Origin: CAYOMP01 sp964405075
GTDB taxonomy: Bacteria; Bacillota; Clostridia; Lachnospirales; Lachnospiraceae
Direction of reading: 5' to 3'
Length of the DNA stretch: 51,784 nucleotides
Assembly (NCBI GenBank): GCA_964405075.1
Contig: CAYOMP010000005.1
Location: forward strand, 1 to 51,784
This document shows positions 8,996 through 16,701 of this stretch, in pieces. The stretch's first letter is position 1, and the number at the start of each line of letters is the position of its first letter. Below the pieces are notes generated by a model. It had not been told where the DNA came from. It did not search any database and saw only the letters and a list, made by a program, of their open reading frames with translations. Position numbers and translations under genes: made by a program.

Positions 8996-10111
8996 ATGGA
9001 TCAAAGAATTAAAAAATTAGCTTATAACTTAGTTAATCACTCAATAAAAGCTCAAGCCGGAGAACGTGTTTATATTAACTATATTGGAAATGAAACTACT
9101 GATTTAGTAAAAGCAATCATTGAAGAAGTATACAAGGTTGGTGCTCTTCCATTTCCTAATAATGAGGACCCTGAAATTCTTCGCGCATTATTAATGAATT
9201 GCACAAAAGAACAGTGGGAATTACGTGCTAAGCTTGATGTAGCTGAAATGAAAGAAATGGATTGTTTTATTGGTGTTCGTGCTCCAAAAAACAGTACCGA
9301 ATTAGCAGATGTTCCAGCAGATAAAATGGAGCTATATGAAAAATATTATATGGAACCTGTTCACCACGGTGTACGTGTTCCTGACACTCGCTGGGTTGTT
9401 TTACGTTATCCTACAGCAGCATTTGCCCAGGCTATGGAAACAAGTTTAGAAGCTTTTGAGGATTTCTATTTTGAGGTATGTACTTATGACTATTCAAAAA
9501 TGTCTGATGCTATGAAACCATTACAGGATTTAATGGAAAGAACTGATAAAGTTCGCATCGTCGGACCTGGTACCGACCTTACATTCTCAATCAAAGATAT
9601 TCCTGTAATACCTTGCGCAGGTGAATTAAATATTCCTGACGGTGAAGTATATACAGCGCCTGTTCGTGATTCAATCAATGGAGTATTACATTACAATACA
9701 CCTTCTGTATTTAATGGATTCACATATGAAGATATTACTCTTACTTTTGAAAACGGTAAAATTATTAATGCAACAGCTAATAATACTGAAAAAATAAATG
9801 CTGTATTTAATACTGATGAGGGTGCTCGTTATGTTGGAGAATTCGCTATTGGTGTTAATCCATTTATTACTAAACCTCTTAAAGAAACTCTTTTTGATGA
9901 AAAAATTATGGGATCATTCCACTTCACACCTGGTAACTGTTATAAAGAAGCCCCTAATGGAAATCATTCCGCTATACATTGGGATTTAGTTTGTATCCAG
10001 ACTCCAGAATATGGCGGTGGTGAAATCTACTTTGATGATGTATTAATCAGAAAAGATGGTAGGTTCGTATTGCCAGAACTTGATTGCTTAAATCCTGAAA
10101 ATATGAAATAA
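8996..10111 (+). CDS. M29-family aminopeptidase (AmpS/PepS type)
   Basis: 371 residues from ATG 8996 with GAAAGGA upstream. M29 enzymes are metal-dependent cytoplasmic aminopeptidases that trim small peptides. The metal ligand pattern known for the family can be followed: Glu in GELNIPDGEVYTAP, Glu in GARYVGEFAIG, His in GSFHFTPG, Tyr in NCYKEAPNG, and His/Asp in HWDLV. The C-terminus GEIYFDDVLIRKDG is typical. It has its own terminators and is separated from asnA by 165 bases of AT-rich DNA. In that gap I see only the asnA terminator and weak promoter-like hexamers. Confidence 0.93.
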   Translation: MDQRIKKLAYNLVNHSIKAQAGERVYINYIGNETTDLVKAIIEEVYKVGALPFPNNEDPEILRALLMNCTKEQWELRAKLDVAEMKEMDCFIGVRAPKNSTELADVPADKMELYEKYYMEPVHHGVRVPDTRWVVLRYPTAAFAQAMETSLEAFEDFYFEVCTYDYSKMSDAMKPLQDLMERTDKVRIVGPGTDLTFSIKDIPVIPCAGELNIPDGEVYTAPVRDSINGVLHYNTPSVFNGFTYEDITLTFENGKIINATANNTEKINAVFNTDEGARYVGEFAIGVNPFITKPLKETLFDEKIMGSFHFTPGNCYKEAPNGNHSAIHWDLVCIQTPEYGGGEIYFDDVLIRKDGRFVLPELDCLNPENMK

Positions 10112-10128
10112 TTACTATTATTCAAAGG

Positions 10129-10159
10129 CCTCTTAGGATATTTAATCTTAAGAGGTTTT
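10129..10159 (+). terminator. Terminator of the M29 aminopeptidase gene
   Basis: CCTCTTA / TAAGAGG (7 bp, extendable with mismatches) followed by TTTTC, 18 bases after the stop codon. Confidence 0.6.
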
Positions 10160-10233
10160 CATAATTCTTTGTCATATTTATAATTTTAACTTTACTAAAA
10201 AAATACTTAGTTGAACTATTTTAATAATTCCAC

Positions 10234-10271
10234 AAAAAAGTCGCCAAACTTATCTGTCTGGCGACTTTTTT
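10234..10271. terminator. Strong bidirectional terminator between convergent genes
   Basis: Perfect 13-bp stem AAAAAAGTCGCCA / TGGCGACTTTTTT with a 12-base loop. It lies between the plus-strand aminopeptidase gene and minus-strand carB and carries T runs in both directions. Confidence 0.85.
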
Positions 10272-10318
10272 ATTTGATAGTAAAATTCTTTCCTCTCAAA
10301 TAAAACGCTCCGCGAGGA

Positions 10319-10383
10319 TGCGCACACTTTTGCAGGAGTAGAATGTCGCAAAAGTGGCGCGAGAATGTGCTGAGGCACATTCT
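10319..10383 (-). repeat. Twin-hairpin intergenic element after carB
   Basis: Two GC-richer hairpins in a row. One is GCGC-CACTTTTGC (10320-10333) with GCAAAAGTG-GCGC (10348-10360), 13 bp with a bulged A. The other is AGAATGTGC (10362-10370) with GCACATTCT (10375-10383), 9 bp and a TGAG loop. They follow the carB stop by 17 bases and precede the strong terminator. There is no T tail of their own. They resemble the structured intergenic repeats common in clostridial genomes. The word AAAGAATGTGC also occurs in the element at 15035-15106. Confidence 0.6.
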
Positions 10384-10400
10384 TTGTTATACTTACTTTA

Positions 10401-13400
10401 CTATAACTGTGCTATATCTACTAATGTAAGATTTTCTTCTGAATTCACATGTTCTAAACTAGTTAACAACGCATTAGCTGTATCTAATGATGTCAAACAA
10501 TGAACACCTGTTTCAATAGCATTTCTTCTGATTAAGAAACCATCATTACTCTTCTTAGCACCCTGTGATGGTGTATCAATTACTAAATCAATCTTATGTT
10601 CTAAGATTAAATCAAGTAAGTTTGGTGATTCTTGCTCAATTTTATTAATCTTAACTGCATTTACACCATTTTCATTTAGTATGTTACATGTGCTTCTAGT
10701 TGCAAAAATCTTATATCCTAAAGCTTCAAATCTCTTACCTACTTCAATTGCTTCTAACTTATCTGAATCTTTTACTGTCAAGATAATCTGTTTATGTTTT
10801 GGTAAAATAATTCCTGCTCCAATAAACGCTTTATACAACGCTTCATCAAATGATTTAGATATACCTAAAACTTCACCTGTTGACTTCATTTCAGGTCCAA
10901 GGCTAATTTCTGCTCCACGAAGTTTTTCAAAGGAGAATACTGGCATCTTAACTGCAAAGTAATCTGCTTCTGGCTGTAAGCCTGGAGTATATCCCAAATC
11001 TTTAATCTTTTCACCGATAATAACCTTAGTAGCAAGTTTAACGATAGGAATACCAGTAACTTTACTAATGTATGGTACAGTACGGCTTGAACGAGGATTA
11101 ACTTCAATTACATATACTTCATCATCACTTACAATAAACTGAATATTAATAAGACCTTTTACATGTAATGAACGTGCAAGTCTTCTTGTATATTCTTCAA
11201 TGACTTTCTTAATCTTTGGTGAAATACTCTGTGCTGGATATACTGAAATACTATCACCAGAATGAATACCAGCTCTTTCAATATGTTCCATAATACCAGG
11301 AATAAGAATGTCTTCTCCGTCACATACTGCATCTACTTCAATTTCTTTACCTACTAAATATTTATCTACAAGGATTGGATGTTCCTGTGTAATTCTATTG
11401 ATAATTGAAATAAATTCAACAATATCATCATCATTAATTGCAATCTGCATTCCCTGTCCACCAAGTACATATGATGGTCTAACTAATACAGGATATCCCA
11501 ATTCATGTGCTGCTTCTAATGCCTCCTCACATGTATAAACAGTCTTTCCGGCTGGTCTTGGTATACAACATTCTTCAAGAATCTTATCAAATAACTCTCT
11601 ATCTTCAGCTGCATCTACGTCTTCAGCGCTTGTTCCAAGAATTGGTACTCCCATTTTCATTAAAGCTTCTGTTAATTTAATTGCTGTCTGACCACCAAAC
11701 TGAACAACTGCACCATCTGGTTTTTCAAGATTTACAATGCTTTCAACATCTTCTGGTGTTAATGGTTCAAAATATAACTTATCAGCAATGTCAAAGTCTG
11801 TACTAACTGTTTCTGGGTTATTATTTACAATAATTGTTTCATAACCTTCTTTTGCAAATGCCCATGTACAGTGAACTGAACAGAAGTCAAATTCAATACC
11901 CTGTCCAATACGAATTGGTCCTGAACCAAGTACTAATACTTTCTTCTTATCTTTTGTTTCTACCGCTTCATTTTCACTGCCAAATACTGAATAGTAATAA
12001 GGAGTTGAAGCTTCAAATTCAGCTGCACATGTATCTACCATTTTGTATGCTGCCACAATATTATTTTCATAACGCATAGCCTTGATTTCTTCAGCAGTTT
12101 TGCCTGTAATCTTAGCAATTACTGTATCTGGGAACTCTAATCGCTTAGCTTCTTTCAAAAGTTCAACAGTTAATTCTTTTTCTCTAAGCTGCTGTTCCAT
12201 CTCTACAAGAATAGCAATCTTATCAATAAACCAGATATCAATCTTTGTTACTTCATGTATTTTTTCATAAGAAATTCCTCTTCTTAAACACTCTGCAATA
12301 ACAAAAATTCTTCTATCATCTACTCTTTCTAACATTTCCATTATGTCATTATCAGAAAGTTCAGAGTAATTTTCATAAATCAAACTATCTACATGCTGTT
12401 CTAATGAACGAAGTGCCTTCATTAAAGCGCCCTCGAAATTATTACAGATACTCATTACTTCACCAGTAGCTTTCATCTGTGTAGTAAGAGTTCTTTTAGC
12501 ATGGATAAACTTATCAAATGGAAGTCTTGGAATTTTAACTACACAATAATCAAGCATTGGCTCAAAGCTTGCGTATGTTTTTCCTGTGATTGCATTCTTA
12601 ATCTCATCTAATGTATATCCTAAGGCAATTTTAGCTGCAACCTTTGCAATTGGATAACCAGTTGCTTTTGATGCAAGGGCTGAAGAACGGCTAACACGAG
12701 GATTAACTTCAATAACAATATATTCAAAACTCTCTGGATTAAGTGCATACTGAACATTACATCCACCTGTAATTCCTAACTCACTAATAATTTTGAGTGC
12801 AGATGTTCTTAACATCTGATATTCTTTATCTCCCAAAGTCTGTGATGGTGCCACTACAATACTATCACCTGTATGAACACCTACAGGGTCGATATTTTCC
12901 ATATTACATACTGTAATGCAATTTCCTGCACTATCACGCATTACTTCGTATTCGATTTCTTTCCATCCGGCAATACATCTTTCAACTAAAACCTGTCCAA
13001 CACGACTAAGTCTTAAACCGTTTTCAAGAATTTCTTCCAACTCTTCCTGATTGTGCGCAATTCCACCACCAGAACCACCTAGTGTATATGCTGGACGAAG
13101 TACTACTGGATATCCAATTGTATTTGTAAATCTAATACCATCTTCAACTGTCTCAACTACTTCTGAAGCTGCACATGGTTCACCAATTCTTTCCATCAAG
13201 TCCTTGAATTCCTGACGTCCTTCAGCATTTCTGATTGTAGCTGCTGTAGTTCCAAGTAACTTCACACCATGTTCTGCTAAAAATCCTGATTCTTCTAATT
13301 CCATACCAAGATTAAGTCCAGCCTGTCCTCCAAGAGTAGGTAAAACGCTATCTGGTTTTTCTTTTATAATAATCTGTTCCAAAACCTTAACAGTTAATGG

Positions 13401-13601
13401 TTCAATATATACCTTATCTGCAATATCCTTATCTGTCATTATTGTTGCAGGATTTGAGTTAACTAATATAACTTCAACACCCTCTTCTTTTAATGAACGA
13501 CAAGCCTGTGTTCCTGCGTAATCGAATTCCGCTGCCTGTCCAATTACAATAGGACCTGAGCCTATAACTAATACTTTCTTTATATTCTGATTCTTAGGCA
13601 T
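10401..13601 (-). CDS. carB: Carbamoyl-phosphate synthase large subunit
   Basis: 1066 residues, full length. Two homologous ATP-grasp halves each begin with the nucleotide-binding pattern (KKVLVIGSGPIVIGQAAEF at the N-terminus; KKVLVLGSGPIRIGQGIEF near residue 555). The oligomerisation region lies between them, and a C-terminal MGS-like regulatory domain begins near residue 930. The enzyme joins bicarbonate, ammonia from CarA and two ATP to make carbamoyl phosphate for pyrimidine and arginine synthesis. Its ATG overlaps the carA stop as TAATG, implying translational coupling. GGAGGT lies upstream inside carA. Confidence 0.98.
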   Translation of the reverse strand: MPKNQNIKKVLVIGSGPIVIGQAAEFDYAGTQACRSLKEEGVEVILVNSNPATIMTDKDIADKVYIEPLTVKVLEQIIIKEKPDSVLPTLGGQAGLNLGMELEESGFLAEHGVKLLGTTAATIRNAEGRQEFKDLMERIGEPCAASEVVETVEDGIRFTNTIGYPVVLRPAYTLGGSGGGIAHNQEELEEILENGLRLSRVGQVLVERCIAGWKEIEYEVMRDSAGNCITVCNMENIDPVGVHTGDSIVVAPSQTLGDKEYQMLRTSALKIISELGITGGCNVQYALNPESFEYIVIEVNPRVSRSSALASKATGYPIAKVAAKIALGYTLDEIKNAITGKTYASFEPMLDYCVVKIPRLPFDKFIHAKRTLTTQMKATGEVMSICNNFEGALMKALRSLEQHVDSLIYENYSELSDNDIMEMLERVDDRRIFVIAECLRRGISYEKIHEVTKIDIWFIDKIAILVEMEQQLREKELTVELLKEAKRLEFPDTVIAKITGKTAEEIKAMRYENNIVAAYKMVDTCAAEFEASTPYYYSVFGSENEAVETKDKKKVLVLGSGPIRIGQGIEFDFCSVHCTWAFAKEGYETIIVNNNPETVSTDFDIADKLYFEPLTPEDVESIVNLEKPDGAVVQFGGQTAIKLTEALMKMGVPILGTSAEDVDAAEDRELFDKILEECCIPRPAGKTVYTCEEALEAAHELGYPVLVRPSYVLGGQGMQIAINDDDIVEFISIINRITQEHPILVDKYLVGKEIEVDAVCDGEDILIPGIMEHIERAGIHSGDSISVYPAQSISPKIKKVIEEYTRRLARSLHVKGLINIQFIVSDDEVYVIEVNPRSSRTVPYISKVTGIPIVKLATKVIIGEKIKDLGYTPGLQPEADYFAVKMPVFSFEKLRGAEISLGPEMKSTGEVLGISKSFDEALYKAFIGAGIILPKHKQIILTVKDSDKLEAIEVGKRFEALGYKIFATRSTCNILNENGVNAVKINKIEQESPNLLDLILEHKIDLVIDTPSQGAKKSNDGFLIRRNAIETGVHCLTSLDTANALLTSLEHVNSEENLTLVDIAQL

Positions 13602-14674
13602 TATTTTTCTACCTCCATCATATTAATAAATCTATCAAATAAATATGAAGAATCCTGTGGTCCAGGACAAGCTTCCGGATGGAACTGAACTGTAAATATA
13701 TTCTTATTTAAATATTCAAGTCCCTCTACTGTACTATCATTAACATTTACAAATGCAGTTTTTGCAACACCTTCCGGCATTTTATCAACATCTACTACAT
13801 ATCCATGGTTCTGTGAAGAAATATATACTCTACCAGTACTTAAATCTTTTACGGGATGATTTCCACCTCTATGTCCATATTTCATTTTGTGTGTATCTCC
13901 GCCAGTAGCAAGAGCCATCAACTGATGTCCTAAACAAATTGCAAAAATTGGGATATTTGTATCGTATAACTTTTTGATTTCATCGATAATGCTTCCGCAA
14001 TCTTTTGGATCTCCAGGTCCATTAGAAAGCATAATTCCATCTGGATTAGATTTAATAATTTCTTCTGCTGTAGTACAAGCCGGATATACAGTCACCTCAC
14101 AGCCTCTTTCGTTCAAAGAATGTGCGATATTATTTTTCGCACCAAAATCGAGAAGTGCTACCTTTTTACCTGTTCCCTCTAAAACATATTTTTTATCACA
14201 TGTAACTTTATCAACTACATTACCTGTTTTATATGCTTTTAATTTAGGTAAAATTTCATCTAAATTATAGTTTTCATTAGTTGTGATACAACCATTCATT
14301 GTACCCTTTTCACGTAGGATTTTTGTAAGGGCTCTTGTATCAATGCCTGCAATTCCTGGAATATCCTGTTCAACCAAGAAATCCTGTATAGTTCCTTCAC
14401 TTCTAAAGTTGCTAGGAATTCTTGATAATTCACGGACAATATAACCATCTGGCCAAGCCTTTTTTGATTCCATATCTTCACGGCAAATACCATAATTACC
14501 AATTAGTGGATATGTCATTACTACTGCCTGTCCCGCATAAGAAGGATCCGTTAAAACCTCCAAATAACCTGTCATAGATGTGTTAAACACAATTTCACTA
14601 ATCACTTCGCGATTAGATCCTATTGATGTACCAGTAAACACTGTACCATCTTCAAGTATTAGAAAAGCTTTCAT
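13601..14674 (-). CDS. carA: Carbamoyl-phosphate synthase small (glutaminase) subunit
   Basis: 357 residues. The N-terminal CPSase small-chain domain (LILEDGTVFTGTSIG) is followed by a class I glutamine amidotransferase domain. Its nucleophile Cys is in FAICLGHQLMAL (near residue 247), and the His/Glu pair is in FHPEACPGPQDS. It hydrolyses glutamine and channels ammonia to CarB. The start ATG follows AGGAAAAAGGGTGG. It lies about 285 bases downstream of the predicted promoter. The leader holds a terminator-like hairpin and an assembly gap, so control by attenuation is plausible. Confidence 0.97.
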   Translation of the reverse strand: MKAFLILEDGTVFTGTSIGSNREVISEIVFNTSMTGYLEVLTDPSYAGQAVVMTYPLIGNYGICREDMESKKAWPDGYIVRELSRIPSNFRSEGTIQDFLVEQDIPGIAGIDTRALTKILREKGTMNGCITTNENYNLDEILPKLKAYKTGNVVDKVTCDKKYVLEGTGKKVALLDFGAKNNIAHSLNERGCEVTVYPACTTAEEIIKSNPDGIMLSNGPGDPKDCGSIIDEIKKLYDTNIPIFAICLGHQLMALATGGDTHKMKYGHRGGNHPVKDLSTGRVYISSQNHGYVVDVDKMPEGVAKTAFVNVNDSTVEGLEYLNKNIFTVQFHPEACPGPQDSSYLFDRFINMMEVEK

Positions 14675-14761
14675 TTTAATACCACCCTTTTTCCTTTCTT
14701 TTTTTATTCAAAACACTTTTATGCATTACCTACAATCCAAACTTTTCAGTAATAGTGCCCT

Positions 14762-14771
14762 NNNNNNNNNN
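14762..14771. other. Assembly gap (10 N) in the carA leader
   Basis: Ten Ns in the carA 5' untranslated region. Given the other two gaps, the real length is unknown. Leader elements could be missing. Confidence 0.9.
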
Positions 14772-14823
14772 CGCAATTCACTTTGTATATTTATACATCT
14801 TTTTGTATAATTGTAAATTTCGC

Positions 14824-14879
14824 AAAAAAAAAAAACCAAGTGCAAACCAGCACGCACCCCATCGTACGTCTGTGCCACT
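14824..14879 (-). terminator. Terminator-like hairpin in the carAB leader (possible attenuator)
   Basis: On the minus strand AGTGGCA pairs with TGCACT (one bulged G), CAG with CTG, and CGTAC with GTGCG, closing a GATGGG loop. TGG and a run of 12 T follow. It lies between the predicted promoter and carA, so it would stop most transcripts before the operon unless relieved. Alternatively it ends a small RNA of about 130 nt. I see no PyrR-binding or T-box signature. Confidence 0.65.
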
Positions 14880-14958
14880 ATCTACAAAGCATTTTTTCTA
14901 TAAATACAACATATTTAATTAATTTGATTGCAACAACATTACAGCTCAAATTTTTAAA

Positions 14959-14987
14959 ATTATACTACATTACAAAAATAATTTCAA
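14959..14987 (-). promoter_or_regulatory. Predicted promoter for the carAB leader or a small RNA
   Basis: Minus strand TTGAAA (14987-14982), exactly 17 bases, TATAAT (14964-14959). It lies 285 bases upstream of carA. Confidence 0.65.
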
Positions 14988-15034
14988 CATTATTTTTGTA
15001 TTTTTTTTAATAATCTTATTGTTTAGTCAAAATT

Positions 15035-15106
15035 AAAAAGAATGTGCATCTTCGCAGAACGTTTTGTTGCTAAGCATACAACAAAACGTTCCAGTGAATC
15101 TTTTTT
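15035..15106. repeat. Large intergenic hairpin
   Basis: Perfect 13-bp stem GAACGTTTTGTTG (15057-15069) / CAACAAAACGTTC (15079-15091). An outer AAAAAGA (15035-15041) / TCTTTTT (15099-15105) pair leaves T-rich tails on both strands. It lies downstream of uppP and could be a terminator. It shares AAAGAATGTGC with the element after carB. Confidence 0.6.
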
Positions 15107-15141
15107 TAGTTTGATTAGGAAATAATTTCCTATCAAATAAA

Positions 15142-15173
15142 GAGGAATATAAAAAATATATTCTATATTCCTC
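15142..15173 (-). terminator. Probable terminator of the uppP operon
   Basis: Ten-bp perfect stem GAGGAATATA / TATATTCCTC, 50 bases after the uppP stop on the minus strand, followed by TTTATTTGATAGG. The T tail is weak. Confidence 0.5.
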
Positions 15174-15223
15174 ATACATCTATACATTCTAAATCGAAAT
15201 GCTTTAACAAATATACACTCTAA

Positions 15224-16045
15224 TTACGCCAACATAAAATATCCCAATACAATAATACCAAGCACTACTCTATAATATCCAAATACTGTAAAATCGTGTT
15301 TTCTTATGTAATCCATTAAGAATTTGATTACTAATACGGATACAACAAATGCTACAACCATCCCAAGTACCAATGTAACTAACTCAACATTAGAAAATGC
15401 AAACCCAAAGTCAAGCACTTTCTTCAAACTAGCTCCACACATAACAGGTATAGCTAAATAAAATGTAAATTCTGCTGCTACTGTTCTTGATGTTCCTATC
15501 AACAACGCACCTATAATTGTCGCTCCTGAACGGGATGTTCCCGGAATCAAAGCCAATACTTGAAATAAACCAATAATTATTGCCGTCTTGTAAGACATAT
15601 CTTTTAGATTATCAACTTTTACTTTTCGTCCCTTATTCCATTTTTCAATAAAGATAAAAATTATACCATAAATTATAAGCATTGCTGCTACTGTTTGATA
15701 ATTATAAAATAGTTCATCCAATTTATCATCAAAAAGAAGTCCTATTACAGCAGCAGGCAAACATGACACTATAATTTTAAACCATAATGTCATAATATCC
15801 ATATCAACTTTCTTCTCTTGTTTAAATTTAAAAGGGAATATTTTATTCCAAAATATAACTACTACAGCTAATATTGCACCCAACTGTATTACAACAAAAA
15901 ACATCTCTTTAAAGGCATCTGAAGCATTAAGCTTCAAAAATTCATCAACAAGTATCATATGCCCTGTACTACTGATAGGTAACCATTCTGTAATTCCTTC
16001 TACTATTCCCAAAATTATTACTTTTAATATTTCAATGAAATCCAT
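15224..16045 (-). CDS. uppP: Undecaprenyl-diphosphatase
   Basis: 273 residues with about eight membrane helices, the BacA/UppP family. The two signature regions are present: EGITEWLPISSTGHMIL near the N-terminus and PGTSRSGATIIG near residue 165. It dephosphorylates undecaprenyl diphosphate to recycle the lipid carrier for peptidoglycan. ATG 16045 is preferred because GAGAGGAATAGT precedes it; an ATG six codons earlier would overlap the upstream gene and lacks a ribosome site. It starts one base after the stop of the histidine phosphatase, so the two are probably coupled. Confidence 0.96.
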   Translation of the reverse strand: MDFIEILKVIILGIVEGITEWLPISSTGHMILVDEFLKLNASDAFKEMFFVVIQLGAILAVVVIFWNKIFPFKFKQEKKVDMDIMTLWFKIIVSCLPAAVIGLLFDDKLDELFYNYQTVAAMLIIYGIIFIFIEKWNKGRKVKVDNLKDMSYKTAIIIGLFQVLALIPGTSRSGATIIGALLIGTSRTVAAEFTFYLAIPVMCGASLKKVLDFGFAFSNVELVTLVLGMVVAFVVSVLVIKFLMDYIRKHDFTVFGYYRVVLGIIVLGYFMLA

Positions 16046-16046
16046 A

Positions 16047-16646
16047 CTATTCCTCTCTCTCATACACTTTTTTATAAGATTCTAATATTTCTTCTTTGCT
16101 AATTCCTAATATCTCAGCATTATCGATATTGTAATTTGGCATATTTTCAAACCTGTCTCCTGCCATTAGACACCTCATAGACATAATAACCGCACTATGA
16201 GTTACTACTACAACATCTTTTCTCTCTGTGTCTATAATCTCTATCAAAGCGTCATAAACTCTTTCAAAAACATCCTGATAACACTCGCCATTAGGAGTTT
16301 TCTCATATCTTCTGTGTGAATCCCAATATTCAAAAAACTCCCTTTCATTCTCTATAATATCACTCCAGGACTTACCTTCCCAGTCTCCTAAATTCATTTC
16401 TTCCAGACCATCTATAGGAACACATTCCAAGTCACAAGCCTTAGCAATTTCTTTCGCTGTTTCCAATGCCCTAATATGCTTGCTTGAATACACCTTAGCC
16501 AGATCATATCCTCTGTTAGCTATTATTTTTGCAGTCTCTTTCGCTTGTTCTTTTCCTTTTTCATTAAGAGGTATATCCGTTTTTCCCTGAATCTTTTTTA
16601 AAACATTCCAGTCTGTCTGACCGTGTCTGACAAAATATATTACCAT
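16047..16646 (-). CDS. Histidine phosphatase (phosphoglycerate-mutase superfamily)
   Basis: 199 residues. The catalytic motif RHGQTDWN is at the N-terminus (His8), a second Arg/His region lies in YSSKHIRALETA, and the proton-donor Glu is in LEEMNLGDWEG. The second catalytic His is in VVVTHSAVIM. The branch includes CobC-type alpha-ribazole phosphatases and broad phosphatases; there is no cobalamin gene nearby. Pairing with uppP suggests a phosphatase role, but the substrate cannot be told from sequence. Confidence 0.85.
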   Translation of the reverse strand: MVIYFVRHGQTDWNVLKKIQGKTDIPLNEKGKEQAKETAKIIANRGYDLAKVYSSKHIRALETAKEIAKACDLECVPIDGLEEMNLGDWEGKSWSDIIENEREFFEYWDSHRRYEKTPNGECYQDVFERVYDALIEIIDTERKDVVVVTHSAVIMSMRCLMAGDRFENMPNYNIDNAEILGISKEEILESYKKVYEREE

Positions 16647-16701
16647 ATTTCTCCTTTTTACGCTTTAAAAGGGAAACTTAATTTAAGTTCCCCTTTTATC
16701 T

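Larger units (their letters stand above)
14675..15223. other. 549-base non-coding region between carA and uppP
   Basis: Contains, from right to left: the uppP-side hairpins (15142-15173 and 15035-15106), a well-formed minus-strand promoter (14959-14987), a hairpin with a 12-base T tail on the minus strand (14824-14879), a possible second promoter TTTACA-16-TATAAA (14817-14790), the assembly gap 14762-14771, and the carA ribosome site. No convincing ORF is present on either strand. Confidence 0.7.

Noticed and set aside
14675..14695. AGGGTGGTA just before carA resembles part of the T-box core AGGGTGGNACCGCG.
   Set aside because: The match stops after nine bases, lies in the ribosome site itself, and has no following terminator or stem I features.
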